DNA from: Chryseobacterium sp. ON_d1
GTDB taxonomy: Bacteria; Bacteroidota; Bacteroidia; Flavobacteriales; Weeksellaceae
Length of the DNA: 64,000 bases
Assembly: GCF_006829085.1 (NCBI RefSeq)
Contig: NZ_BJTC01000002.1
Span: 1 to 64,000, forward strand
Direction of reading: 5' to 3'
The notes under the pieces were generated by a model. The model ran no database searches, was not told where the DNA came from, and was given only the letters and a program-made list of their open reading frames with translations. Positions 1-7,270 of the stretch are shown here, one piece after another (positions within the stretch are counted from its first letter, which is position 1; every line of letters begins with the position of its first letter). Both the position numbers and the translations under genes were made by a program.

Positions 1-249
1 TTAAAAGAAAAAGGCATTATCCAAAGTATGTCCCGCAAAGGAAACTGTCTGGATAATGCAGTAATAGAAAACTTCTTTGGAACTTTAAAATCTGAAATGT
101 TCTATACTAAGAAATTTAAAACCGTTGATGAGCTCAAAAAAGAAATAAAGAAGTATATCAATTATTACAATAACGACAGGATAAGACTTAATCTAAAAGG
201 AAAGAGTCCGGTACAGTACCGAACTCTTTCATATAATAATATTGTTTAA
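1..249 (+). CDS. IS3-family transposase OrfB, C-terminal fragment
   Basis: The open frame enters from the left edge in frame 1 and ends at TAA 247-249, giving 82 visible residues. The segment [18 protein letters not shown] holds the third acidic residue (the Glu after VI) of the DDE integrase core of IS3/IS150 transposases, and the following [15 protein letters not shown] stretch with the KSPVQYR ending is typical of the C-terminal end of this family. The protein is truncated only by the window, so whether the element is intact is unknown. It would catalyse transposition of its own element. Family assignment is firm; the subgroup is less sure. Confidence 0.88.
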   Translation, partial: LKEKGIIQSMSRKGNCLDNAVIENFFGTLKSEMFYTKKFKTVDELKKEIKKYINYYNNDRIRLNLKGKSPVQYRTLSYNNIV

Positions 250-278
250 TTTTGTCTAAACTTTTGGGTGCAGTCTAA
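1..278 (+). mobile_element. IS3-family insertion sequence, right-hand end only
   Basis: This is the right end of an insertion sequence cut by the window edge. It holds the last part of an OrfB-type transposase followed within a few bases by a candidate terminal repeat, the stretch around 252-276 that reads GTCTAAACTTTTGGGTGCAG in its centre. This resembles the ends of IS150-group elements in Flavobacteria, by memory rather than by search. The exact outer end and target duplication cannot be set because the left end is outside the window. Confidence 0.7.
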
Positions 279-301
279 TGAGAGGGATTTTTGTTTTTTA
301 T

Positions 302-329
302 AGTCATTGCGAGCAACGCGAAGCAATCC
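302..329. repeat. Short dispersed repeat with ATTGC/GCAAT arms
   Basis: The sequence CATTGCGAGCAACGCGAAGCAATCC has short inverted arms (ATTGC and GCAAT). A related copy lies at 21,116-21,139. Both sit next to gene 3' ends and outside coding sequence. Similar 'ATTGCGAG...GAAGCAAT' units are common in intergenic DNA of some bacteria. I see no gene in it, and calling it a repeat rests on the two copies here. Confidence 0.45.
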
Positions 330-336
330 CAATTTT

Positions 337-1203
337 CTATTCATATATTTTATATTTTTCCGCATAATCTTCTTTTGCCTTAAAATGCCCTGTTTTTTTG
401 TCGTACAGAAAAATATATTCCACAGGGATTTTTTGAAAAGGATGATCAGCAGAATAAGAAACCTGCTTCCCATTTATTGTTGTATAATCATACCAGTCAC
501 CATCCGGAGTCCGCCCACGGACCAATACTGATTTTCCTTTGAAAGCAATATCGTTGACCCCGTCATTATTATAGTCTTTGATCTTTAACTGTAATTCATA
601 CGGTTCATACACTTTGTTGTCTTCATGAGCATCATAGGTTCTTAGATTATAGTCATAATATCCTTCATATATATTTTCCAGAGAATCTGCTGATACTTTA
701 TAAAGTTCATGCCCGCCATTCCCATGTCCTGTTACAATAGTTGCCAGTAAAAATGGATTTTCTTTTGGCAAAACGGAAATAAATTCATATCGGTCAGCGG
801 CTAATGTTTTGACCAGCTTTCCTTCCTTCGTTAACAGCAGCTGATATTTCCAGGGGTATTGTGAGGTAGAGCCAGCCTTCCAGTCATACTCAATAAAATA
901 ATAGTCCTGATCTGAACCATTGATTTTGACCTTCCTGAATACTGTTATTTTTTCACTTTCCTGTTGAGACGGGCTTTCATGGATATCAAGATCAAAAGCC
1001 TGACGGAGATTTTGAATAAACTTCGAAGAGTCTTTGATTGCCGGGTAATCCCCAAGATATTCAAATGGAATAAGGGCTTTAGGCTTTACAGTTTCTTTGT
1101 CAGTGTGTTGAATTTGAACTGTCTCTTCTTTTTTAGGCTCCTGCCTTTGAGTGCAGCTAAAAATAAACAAAGATGCAATTACTGATAAGAATGCTTTTTT
1201 CAT
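337..1203 (-). CDS. Secreted lipoprotein, unknown function
   Basis: The 288-residue protein starts with a signal peptide and lipobox (FIFSC, Cys17), so it should be a lipoprotein anchored in the outer or inner membrane. The following 25 residues are a charged linker (KKEE, DKET). The rest alternates aromatic strand-like segments with loops, such as YDWKAGSTSQYPWKYQLLL and DYNNDGVNDIAFKG. The DxNxDGxxDI stretch resembles a calcium-binding FG-GAP/EF-like loop. I do not recognise a named family. It stands alone, between an IS end and a small lipoprotein on the same strand. Confidence 0.8.
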   Translation of the reverse strand: MKKAFLSVIASLFIFSCTQRQEPKKEETVQIQHTDKETVKPKALIPFEYLGDYPAIKDSSKFIQNLRQAFDLDIHESPSQQESEKITVFRKVKINGSDQDYYFIEYDWKAGSTSQYPWKYQLLLTKEGKLVKTLAADRYEFISVLPKENPFLLATIVTGHGNGGHELYKVSADSLENIYEGYYDYNLRTYDAHEDNKVYEPYELQLKIKDYNNDGVNDIAFKGKSVLVRGRTPDGDWYDYTTINGKQVSYSADHPFQKIPVEYIFLYDKKTGHFKAKEDYAEKYKIYE

Positions 1204-1296
1204 GAAATTATTAGTAGTAAAAGGAATGATGAATATATAGGATTTTAATGTAAACTCAAAGATTAAATATTTTATTTTTTAAGAATGACTTTTTTG

Positions 1297-1328
1297 AAAA
1301 AAAAATCACCTCCCAAAATTGAGAGGTG
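1297..1328 (-). terminator. Rho-independent terminator of the 57-aa lipoprotein gene
   Basis: Read on the minus strand, the stem CACCTC/GAGGTG (arms at 1307-1312 and 1323-1328) is followed by a run of nine T (the A-run 1297-1305 on the plus strand). It lies 25 bases after the stop codon of the small minus-strand gene, which supports that gene being expressed. Confidence 0.75.
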
Positions 1329-1352
1329 CCTTAGTATTTATCTTCCGGCTGA

Positions 1353-1526
1353 TTATCTTCTTTTGAAGCTATATGCTAATAAAATAGCTAGCCCCATAGT
1401 AACGCAGGTAATAATTGAAATAGTTTCAATGGAAATTCCACTTTTCATCTGTGTATTTTCTTTTTCACATGAAAAAAAGAATAATAATGTCATAAAAAGA
1501 CATACCGATAGTAATTTTTTATTCAT
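1353..1526 (-). CDS. Small lipoprotein with one membrane segment (57 aa)
   Basis: A 57-codon frame begins at ATG 1526 and ends at TAA 1353-1355. The product starts MNKKLLSVCLFMTLLFFFSC, a signal peptide with a lipobox ending at Cys20. A short polar stretch and a second hydrophobic segment (about residues 35-52, ETISIITCVTMGLAILLAYS) follow, then a basic tail FKRR. A good terminator follows 25 bases downstream on the same strand. The size is below the usual cut-off for gene calling, so it may be missing from automatic annotation. A membrane-tethered small lipoprotein is likely; its function is unknown. Confidence 0.7.
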   Translation of the reverse strand: MNKKLLSVCLFMTLLFFFSCEKENTQMKSGISIETISIITCVTMGLAILLAYSFKRR

Positions 1527-1775
1527 AAATGTATTTATTTGGTTATTAAATATTTATAGCAAAAAGTATACCGGATTTGTAGACTTTAAAAACGTAGTGT
1601 TTCAGGAATTCTTTGATTGCTTTTAGCTATCGGTAAATGGATAGGAGAGTAAGATTATGGAAGGTAATTAATTTTATGAGAAACTTATTTGATTAATCCC
1701 CGGCTTTCAAAATAGTAAAACAAATGATCGATGATAAGGCAAAAAGAGGAAGGAGCTTCCTAAAGAAATCTAGTT

Positions 1776-2522
1776 TTAAGCTTCGTTATTTGTTTTTCCT
1801 TCATCCCAATAATAGCTGTCCGGATAGATTCTTGCTCCAAAAACAGCAGTTCCCACCCGTACAATGGTTGCGCCCTCTTCTATGGCTGTTTCCAGGTCTC
1901 CGCTCATCCCCATAGAAAGCTCTTTCATTTCTACATTGGGAATATTTTCGCAGATGATATCCTGCTGAATATTTTTGAGGATTTTAAAACATTCCCTTAC
2001 TTTATCGGTTTCCGCACTGAACAGACCAATCGTCATCAGACCTTTTATTTTCAGTGTAGAAAAACGGGAAATTTTTTTGGTAAGCTCGATCGCTTTGCTG
2101 GGATCAACTCCAAATTTGCTCTCTTCATTAGACGTATTCACCTGAATCAAAACATCCATTGTTCTGTTTTCAGCTAAAAGCTTTTGATGAATTTTCTCAG
2201 CCAGTTCCAGACGGTCCAGAGATTGAACACAGGTAACATCATATTTCAGAATATCTTTGATTTTATTGCTCTGAAGGTGACCTATAAAATGGTTTTCATG
2301 GGGTGTGTTCTTTAGATCCTCATACTTCTCTTTCAGCTCCTGCACTTTATTTTCTGCAATTAAGGTTTGTCCGTTTTCTAAAGCGATTTTGATACGGTCT
2401 GCAGAAACCGTTTTGACTGCCAATAATAGTCTGACCTCATCACTGTTTCTTCCGGATTTTTCACAGGCCTTTTTTATCCTTTCATTGATAATAGAGAGGT
2501 TGTAGAGGATATTGTTTTTCAT
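1776..2522 (-). CDS. yggS: YggS-type pyridoxal-phosphate homeostasis protein
   Basis: The 248-residue protein belongs to the PLPBP/YggS family, single-domain TIM-barrel proteins that bind PLP and help balance vitamin B6 and some amino-acid pools without known catalysis. The PLP lysine is Lys37 in LLLAVKTVS. Other family segments are [17 protein letters not shown] (about residue 78), GLMTIG and the phosphate-binding [12 protein letters not shown] with the final [10 protein letters not shown]. Length is near the family norm of about 230. Its start overlaps the stop of the upstream AAA gene by 4 bases, so the two are translationally coupled. Confidence 0.93.
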   Translation of the reverse strand: MKNNILYNLSIINERIKKACEKSGRNSDEVRLLLAVKTVSADRIKIALENGQTLIAENKVQELKEKYEDLKNTPHENHFIGHLQSNKIKDILKYDVTCVQSLDRLELAEKIHQKLLAENRTMDVLIQVNTSNEESKFGVDPSKAIELTKKISRFSTLKIKGLMTIGLFSAETDKVRECFKILKNIQQDIICENIPNVEMKELSMGMSGDLETAIEEGATIVRVGTAVFGARIYPDSYYWDEGKTNNEA

Positions 2523-3238
2523 GATGATAGGGTTTCTTTCGCTTCCAGTTTTTTAATTAAAACAGCTTTAACAGCTGTTAAAGCATAATCTTTCGCTTCA
2601 GCAAAGGAAATAGAATACTTTCTTTCAACAGTTCTCATATCTTCAGGAAACTGTGCTAATAACTGATCGTAGAAGGTATCCAGAATCTCAGCAGAAGGCA
2701 TTTCGTAGTTGATCTTTAGCTGGAAACGCCTTAAAAGAGCAGTATCAATAATCTCAGGATGATTGGTGGCGCAGATTAAAAGCGCATTCTCAGGGTAATA
2801 GTCAATCAACTGAATCAAAGTGTTTACCAATCTTCTCATTTCGCCTACATCTTTGTCATCACTTCCTCTTGCTTTCCCGATCTGGTCCAGTTCGTCCAGA
2901 AAAAGCACAGATCTTTCTCTTGCGGCTTTATCAAAAATCATTTTAATATTCTGCGACGTTTCTCCGATGCGCGAAGAAACAATGTTGCTTAGATTTAAAA
3001 TAATGATATTTTTTCCCAGAGCATTGGCAATGGCTTTTGCGGTCATGGTTTTTCCGCATCCGGAGCTCCCCTCCAATAAAATCTTGTGATTAACCGGAAG
3101 ACCGTATTCCTGCAGTTCTTTAACATAAGTGTGCTCTTTGATAAGCTGTACAAGCTGCTCTCTGTTTTTTGTATTCAGAAATACTTCTTTAAGGTTTACC
3201 TGTTCTTTATCTTGAATAATAAGGTTATACAGATTCAT
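2519..3238 (-). CDS. Small AAA-family ATPase
   Basis: The 239-residue protein is almost only an AAA module. Walker A is GSSGCGKT (57-64), Walker B VLFLDELD (111-118), then RLVNTLIQLIDY, a sensor-1 like LICATNHPE and the sensor/arginine region ALLRRFQ. It matches the stand-alone AAA ATPases that resemble the central domain of FtsH/proteasomal ATPases but lack a protease domain, so its partner is unknown. It is the first gene of a two-gene unit with yggS (ATGA overlap). A Bacteroidetes-type promoter lies just upstream. Confidence 0.88.
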   Translation of the reverse strand: MNLYNLIIQDKEQVNLKEVFLNTKNREQLVQLIKEHTYVKELQEYGLPVNHKILLEGSSGCGKTMTAKAIANALGKNIIILNLSNIVSSRIGETSQNIKMIFDKAARERSVLFLDELDQIGKARGSDDKDVGEMRRLVNTLIQLIDYYPENALLICATNHPEIIDTALLRRFQLKINYEMPSAEILDTFYDQLLAQFPEDMRTVERKYSISFAEAKDYALTAVKAVLIKKLEAKETLSS

Positions 3239-3263
3239 GATGATAAATGAATTATTGAATAGA

Positions 3264-3292
3264 CAAAGATAAAGCTTTATTAAGTGTCAAAA
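3264..3292 (-). promoter_or_regulatory. Promoter of the AAA-yggS operon
   Basis: On the minus strand TTTG (in CAAAA, 3288-3292) precedes TATCTTTG (plus-strand CAAAGATA, 3264-3271) by 16 bases. This fits the Bacteroidetes -33/-7 pattern TTTG...TAnnTTTG, though the spacing is slightly short. The predicted start of transcription is about 20 bases before the AAA start codon. Confidence 0.5.
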
Positions 3293-3446
3293 GGAATCCT
3301 GAAATATAATAAACAGATGGGCCAGAGAAGAGCAGATATTATATTATAAATATTGTAATATGTATTTCGGATTTCTATGAAGAAATATAAAGGGTGTTTT
3401 TTAATATCTGTGAAAATCTGAGAGTCTGTATTTAAAAATTTTCAAA

Positions 3447-3477
3447 AAAATAAAGCCAGACTTACGGCTGGCTTTAT
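3447..3477. terminator. Terminator hairpin, AT-flanked both sides
   Basis: AATAAAGCCAG (3449-3459) pairs with CTGGCTTTATT (3468-3478) around a short loop. An A-run precedes it on the plus strand, so it should work best for minus-strand transcripts such as one carrying the 26-aa frame at 3636-3716. Confidence 0.6.
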
Positions 3478-3635
3478 TCATTTGGATATTAAAATTTGTT
3501 ATGAAACTAAGATCTTTATGTTTATGTTTTTGGGCCCTTTTACCCTGTGAGTAAAAGAGCAATCTGATCACTCAGACTAAAAACATAAAACAATATAATA
3601 AGTATAGATATTCTATAGGCTTGTTTTATTTTAAA

Positions 3636-3716
3636 TTAGTTTCTTTCTCTTCTTACTGTCATAAAATATGAAGTGATTACTACTAAACCTGTTGCGATAC
3701 CGATATAAGTTATCAT
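3636..3716 (-). CDS. Possible tiny membrane protein (26 aa)
   Basis: ATG 3716 to TAA 3636-3638 encodes 26 residues, a single hydrophobic stretch (MITYIGIATGLVVITSYFM) followed by a basic tail (TVRRERN). The positive-inside layout is that of small single-pass membrane proteins. The frame is preceded by an A-rich leader, and the first strong terminator on the strand is about 160 bases downstream. With so short a frame, chance cannot be excluded. Confidence 0.4.
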   Translation of the reverse strand: MITYIGIATGLVVITSYFMTVRRERN

Positions 3717-4360
3717 TTTGTATTATTTTTAATTATTTGACTTTATTTTATCAATTTTTCAATTGCAATATTACTACTTTCAAATCATGTGCCAAAGTAA
3801 AATACTATGATGTTTATCAGTGTATTAGGGTTGTTTTGGTTCATGTTTCGGTTAATTTTTGTTTACAATTAATTAATGTATTATTGAGAATTTATTAATA
3901 CTTTTATTGTTCTATCTGTAAAAATATACGAAAGTGTTAATCGTTTGCTGACTTCTATATTGGAGTTGATAAAACAAATAATAAATAATGCGAAGCATAA
4001 TATTGGGTTAAAGTAAATTTTCCGGGATGGATTTTTTCACCTGTAATAGATTTTTATGTTAAGAAAATTTATTTTTAGTAAGATTTTTTTGTGCTGGAAT
4101 TTTTGTCAGTTGTGACATTTCAAGACATAGGGAGATACTGATTTTATGTCATTGCTGAACAATAATGAGACCCGATGGCACATTTTTCTGGATCAGTCAA
4201 GTGTCATAGGAAAATGAAAACAATTAAAAATAAGGCACATAAGTAATTTAAGTGCCTTTAGAAAGTAGTATTGCTTATTGAGGTTTTAAAAAACCATGGT
4301 TTTCGCCGAACGCAGAAAAATGCAAACGGTGTTAAAATAAAAACTGTAATACTGTTGTCA
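3717..4360. other. AT-rich intergenic stretch without a recognised gene
   Basis: Roughly 640 bases with no convincing gene on either strand. It contains a weak hairpin AAGGCAC...GTGCCTT at about 4232-4258 and, at 3792-3799 on the minus strand, a TTACTTTG that could be a weak -7 element for the 26-aa frame. Confidence 0.45.
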
Positions 4361-4393
4361 TTTGGTATTACCCGGATGCTTTCTCTATTTTTG
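4361..4393 (+). promoter_or_regulatory. Promoter of the SMR transporter gene
   Basis: TTTG at 4361-4364 and TATTTTTG at 4386-4393 (21 bases between) match the flavobacterial -33/-7 elements. Transcription should start near 4400, about 10 bases before the ATG at 4410, which supports that start over the upstream TTG at 4362. Confidence 0.6.
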
Positions 4394-4409
4394 TACAAAG
4401 AATGAATGT

Positions 4410-4745
4410 ATGGGACGCAGTTATATTTTTCTTGCTCTGGCAATTGTATTTGAGATTATCGCTACTTCTTTCCTTAAAAAATCTGAGGAGTTTTCTAAAT
4501 TTTGGCCATCTGTTGTAACGGTCATCGGATATGCCTGTGCTTTTTATTTTCTAAGCCTCACTCTTCGTCAGATACCTGTAGGAATTACCTATGCCATCTG
4601 GTCAGGAGTAGGAATTGTCTTTATAACCATGATTGGAGTCATTGCATTCAAACAGATTCCGGACCTTCCAGCTATAATTGGTATTGCCCTGATCGTACTC
4701 GGGGTGATTATTATTAATGTATTTTCAAAAATGGGAACTCATTAA
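4410..4745 (+). CDS. SMR-family multidrug/guanidinium-type exporter
   Basis: From ATG 4410 the protein has 111 residues, the normal length for small multidrug resistance transporters. An in-frame TTG at 4362 would overlap the promoter and is rejected. There are four hydrophobic helices. The membrane-embedded glutamate essential for proton/substrate exchange is Glu15 (LALAIVFEIIATSFLKKSE), and the GITYAIWSGVGIV motif of helix 3 is intact. It should export small cations as a dimer in the inner membrane; whether it is EmrE-like or Gdx-like is unsettled, although IWSGVGI favours the EmrE group. Its stop overlaps the stop of the convergent glycosyltransferase gene by 4 bases. Confidence 0.92.
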   Translation: MGRSYIFLALAIVFEIIATSFLKKSEEFSKFWPSVVTVIGYACAFYFLSLTLRQIPVGITYAIWSGVGIVFITMIGVIAFKQIPDLPAIIGIALIVLGVIIINVFSKMGTH

Positions 4746-5398
4746 AAAATAATCTCCTGGTGCTTTTGCATCTGTTTCCAATGTTTAGATCTTGTTTTGT
4801 ATAAGAAAAACTTTCCCAGTTTATATTTGAACTTTAAATATCCGCGGAATTCAATACCGTCAAATAATGTAAATGGGATTGTCGGATTTTCTTCTAATGA
4901 CTGTCTGATTCCATTACTGAATACAGTAGGTCCTGTCGTAGAATGTATATCATGCGGATAACGGTGACTGTTGATATTATCAATCATCAGTTCCAGTGTT
5001 TTCTTTAGGAAAGGATGATTTTTATTGAAAATAAGTGCCCATTGAACATACAGATTTTCATGTCTTTCTACACTGATTACAGCTTCGTCATGATCTTTAA
5101 TCAATTTTCTGAATGGCTTGATAATACTGCTGTCAACATCCAGATATACCCCACCTTTCTTATATAAAACAGCATATCTGAAAAAATCAGCTTTTGAAGC
5201 ACCAATCCTCAGTTTGCGATAGGTTTCAATATAGTTGGGGGGAAATTCTTCTTTGAGAAAATTTTCGATATCCTGATCATCATAAAAGTAATATTTATAT
5301 TCCGGATTCTTTCGTTTCATATTCCAGATATGATAGCGCGTAATCAGAGGAAGTTTTTTAGTTATAAAAGTCTGAAATATCTGTTTGGGTACAGCCAT
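4742..5398 (-). CDS. Glycosyltransferase of the DXD sugar-binding family (GT32-like)
   Basis: The 218-residue protein matches Gly_transf_sug/OCH1-like transferases. The start MAVPKQIFQTF and IWNMKRKNPEYKYYFYDD are typical of the N-terminal nucleotide-sugar fold. ASKADFFRYAVLYKKGGVYLD leads to the metal-binding DxD (Asp87-Val-Asp89). There is no signal peptide, so it acts in the cytoplasm, probably adding a sugar to a surface glycan or lipid. The donor and acceptor cannot be told. It is alone on its strand, convergent with the SMR gene. Confidence 0.85.
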   Translation of the reverse strand: MAVPKQIFQTFITKKLPLITRYHIWNMKRKNPEYKYYFYDDQDIENFLKEEFPPNYIETYRKLRIGASKADFFRYAVLYKKGGVYLDVDSSIIKPFRKLIKDHDEAVISVERHENLYVQWALIFNKNHPFLKKTLELMIDNINSHRYPHDIHSTTGPTVFSNGIRQSLEENPTIPFTLFDGIEFRGYLKFKYKLGKFFLYKTRSKHWKQMQKHQEIIF

Positions 5399-5668
5399 AT
5401 TCTATTTTTTAGTTATGCTTATATAAATCTTTAAAATCATTTTCATCAGATATGTACATGCGGCAATAAGATTTTTCATAAGGAGAAGAGCAATCCCTGA
5501 ATTTGAAAAACAGCTTATGTTCAGCTTAGTTTTTGATTATATTTTATAGGAATAGTTAAATAGTAAAGAGTGATAATTTTAATTTTTTTTTAATTTGGGG
5601 ATTAAAGAACTTTAACAATTTATTCGGATATTGCGAAAATTGAAAGTAAGTATGGAAAAGATCCGTTC

Positions 5669-6643
5669 TTATTGATTTGTTCTTCGTTTTTCAAAAGGAT
5701 TATAAGAGATTCCTGCATTGAAATAAACTGAAGGACGATAAGTTCCTTTCCATATATAATCATTAAAAGAATCCTGCTTATTGAAAGCTCTGGAATTAAT
5801 ATTGGTTCTGAGTCCTGTTTTAAATGTTCCTATGAAATTTCCACCCAGATTATGTTCATAGATTACCCCAGAATTGATGACAACCTGTCTGAATTCATAG
5901 GTATTGCTGTCACGGTAAATATAGAACGAGGTATTATCCATTTCAGTTCCCAGCGAGATTCTTCCGTTTGAAAAAACGTCTTTTCTCATCAACACTTTTT
6001 TGGGAAGCAGAATATCCAGTACCCAGCTGTTACTGAATCTGTTTTCATATGTAAAGACAGGAAGGACAGGGATCTGGGTGCTTGGGTCAATAATACCGGC
6101 GATCCCTACACTCATTTTAACTTTTGGGGTTGCTTTTAGGATCAGGGAAGCCGTCAGCATTCCTCTGACGCGTTCAAAATGCCGGTCGCTTCCATCGGTA
6201 GAAATATTGGCTGAATATATGGCTGTTTTTTTGAATAACTTTGAAAAATAGGTTAGATTAAGAGCTTCTGAATGGTAATGGAAGTTTTTTTCAGATTCAG
6301 TTCTGGGAATAACAGGGGCCTCATTCATGATTGAGGTGTAACGGTATTGTAAAGCCGTACTCAAAAGCCAGCTTTTATTCTTGATGAAGTAGATATTGGC
6401 ATTTGCCTTCATCTGTTGAAAGCTTTTAACTTTATTATCCGGTAAATCCTTTCCCTGAAGCTGAGAACTGAAAGAGGAAGGTGTTACCAGGGTATACTCA
6501 AGATTAAAGTTTCGTGCCTGCGGAATTTTATCAGCGAAAAAAGCACGGACCTTCAAAGGAATACTGTCTTTTTTCTGGCTGTATGCTGCACTTTTTAATG
6601 ACAGCAGAGCCAGCGGAATAAGTGCTCTTCTCAATGTTTTCAT
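5669..6643 (-). CDS. Predicted outer-membrane protein, unknown function
   Basis: The 324-residue protein has an N-terminal signal peptide ending near SAAYSQ and then a series of alternating amphipathic strands with aromatic ends (ANIYFIKNKSWLLSTALQYRY, KVKMSVGIAGIID, VYFNAGISYNPF). This is the pattern of a beta-barrel. It resembles the uncharacterised Bacteroidetes barrel group annotated as DUF6268, but I cannot confirm that. It follows a 142-aa cytoplasmic protein by 6 bases and so is the second gene of a two-gene unit that is divergent from the LytS/LytTR genes. Confidence 0.75.
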   Translation of the reverse strand: MKTLRRALIPLALLSLKSAAYSQKKDSIPLKVRAFFADKIPQARNFNLEYTLVTPSSFSSQLQGKDLPDNKVKSFQQMKANANIYFIKNKSWLLSTALQYRYTSIMNEAPVIPRTESEKNFHYHSEALNLTYFSKLFKKTAIYSANISTDGSDRHFERVRGMLTASLILKATPKVKMSVGIAGIIDPSTQIPVLPVFTYENRFSNSWVLDILLPKKVLMRKDVFSNGRISLGTEMDNTSFYIYRDSNTYEFRQVVINSGVIYEHNLGGNFIGTFKTGLRTNINSRAFNKQDSFNDYIWKGTYRPSVYFNAGISYNPFEKRRTNQ

Positions 6644-6649
6644 GGGGCA

Positions 6650-7078
6650 TTATTTTAAGCGTTGAATGATGGACTGAAAAAAGCTGAACGTAAAGATCCT
6701 GTCATAAAAGATATCCAGGCTGTTTTCAATAATGGCATCCGTATATGCGGCCATATCTGTAATATAGGTTTCCTCTACAAAAACGAACCACAGCTCAGAA
6801 AGGTCATACCTCCTCCTGAACTCTTCAGAAGCATTACTGTCAGGGACCATAGAATGCTTCAGATCACAAAACAAAATCCCCGTTTTATGCCCATGGTATT
6901 CCACAATATTAATAGGATGGTACAGATAACTGAGAATTTTTATAGTAGGATCAAAACATTCTACAAAATGATGCAGATCAATAAGCTGTATTACTTTTTC
7001 TTCCTGTTGAGATTCTGTCATGAAAAAACATTCTGATGATATTTCCTGAGTCAGTTCGTGAAAAGCTTTTAATTCCAT
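6650..7078 (-). CDS. Hypothetical cytoplasmic protein (142 aa)
   Basis: The protein is acidic and rich in aromatics, without signal peptide or membrane segment, and I do not recognise a family. Segments such as EFRRRYDLSELWFVFVEE and DAIIENSLDIFYDRIF suggest a compact alpha/beta fold. It is the first gene of a unit with the outer-membrane protein 6 bases downstream. Its promoter region is shared with the divergent sensor kinase gene and contains repeated TTTTATACAAAA boxes, so it is a plausible regulatory target of that two-component system. Confidence 0.7.
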   Translation of the reverse strand: MELKAFHELTQEISSECFFMTESQQEEKVIQLIDLHHFVECFDPTIKILSYLYHPINIVEYHGHKTGILFCDLKHSMVPDSNASEEFRRRYDLSELWFVFVEETYITDMAAYTDAIIENSLDIFYDRIFTFSFFQSIIQRLK

Positions 7079-7131
7079 ATTTGTTCATTTTACAGTACAA
7101 AGGAATAGAGAAAAGTGTAGCAGGAATCTGT

Positions 7132-7210
7132 TTTTATACAAAAGGGCCGGTATTTTATACAAAATCTACAGACTTTATAATTGGTATAATAAAATTCAGG
7201 TTTTGTATAA
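7132..7210. promoter_or_regulatory. Operator-like boxes, two direct and one inverted
   Basis: TTTTATACAAAA occurs at 7132-7143 and exactly again at 7153-7164, with start points 21 bases apart. The inverted form TTTTGTATAA lies at 7201-7210. LytTR-type regulators usually bind paired direct repeats on one helix face with about two helical turns between them, and a LytTR regulator gene is encoded nearby. The link between boxes and regulator is inference. Confidence 0.5.
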
Positions 7211-7218
7211 TAAAATAG

Positions 7219-7246
7219 TTGTAATTTTCGTTATTAGCTATTTTTG
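7219..7246 (+). promoter_or_regulatory. Promoter of the LytS/LytTR operon
   Basis: TATTTTTG at 7239-7246 is a perfect TAnnTTTG -7 element, with a TTG at 7219-7221 in the -33 zone. The start codon follows at 7271, giving a leader of about 18 bases. The inverted operator-like box (7201-7210) is just upstream. Confidence 0.55.
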
Positions 7247-7270
7247 TAAATGATAAAATGAGCCTGCCCT

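Larger units (their letters stand above)
3239..3635. other. Intergenic stretch with two hairpins, no gene seen
   Basis: Apart from the AAA-yggS promoter at its left end, this stretch holds two hairpins. One is the terminator at 3447-3477. The other is a 7-bp stem CTTTTAC/GTAAAAG at 3537-3557. It also contains an ATCTGTG-AAAATCTG stretch near 3,412 that resembles one at 9,138. I see no convincing reading frame. Confidence 0.4.

Noticed and set aside
4150..4220. Possible 23-aa peptide frame beginning MSLLNNNETRWH
   Set aside because: It has no promoter, terminator or leader-like features, and a frame this short is expected by chance.
4258..4443. 61-aa minus-strand frame ending at the 4232-4258 hairpin
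   Set aside because: It overlaps the promoter and the start of the SMR gene and has no protein-like features.
7138..7164. Riboswitch in the leader of the LytS gene
   Set aside because: The repeats are AT-rich boxes at helical phasing rather than a conserved RNA fold, and the leader of the kinase gene is too short.
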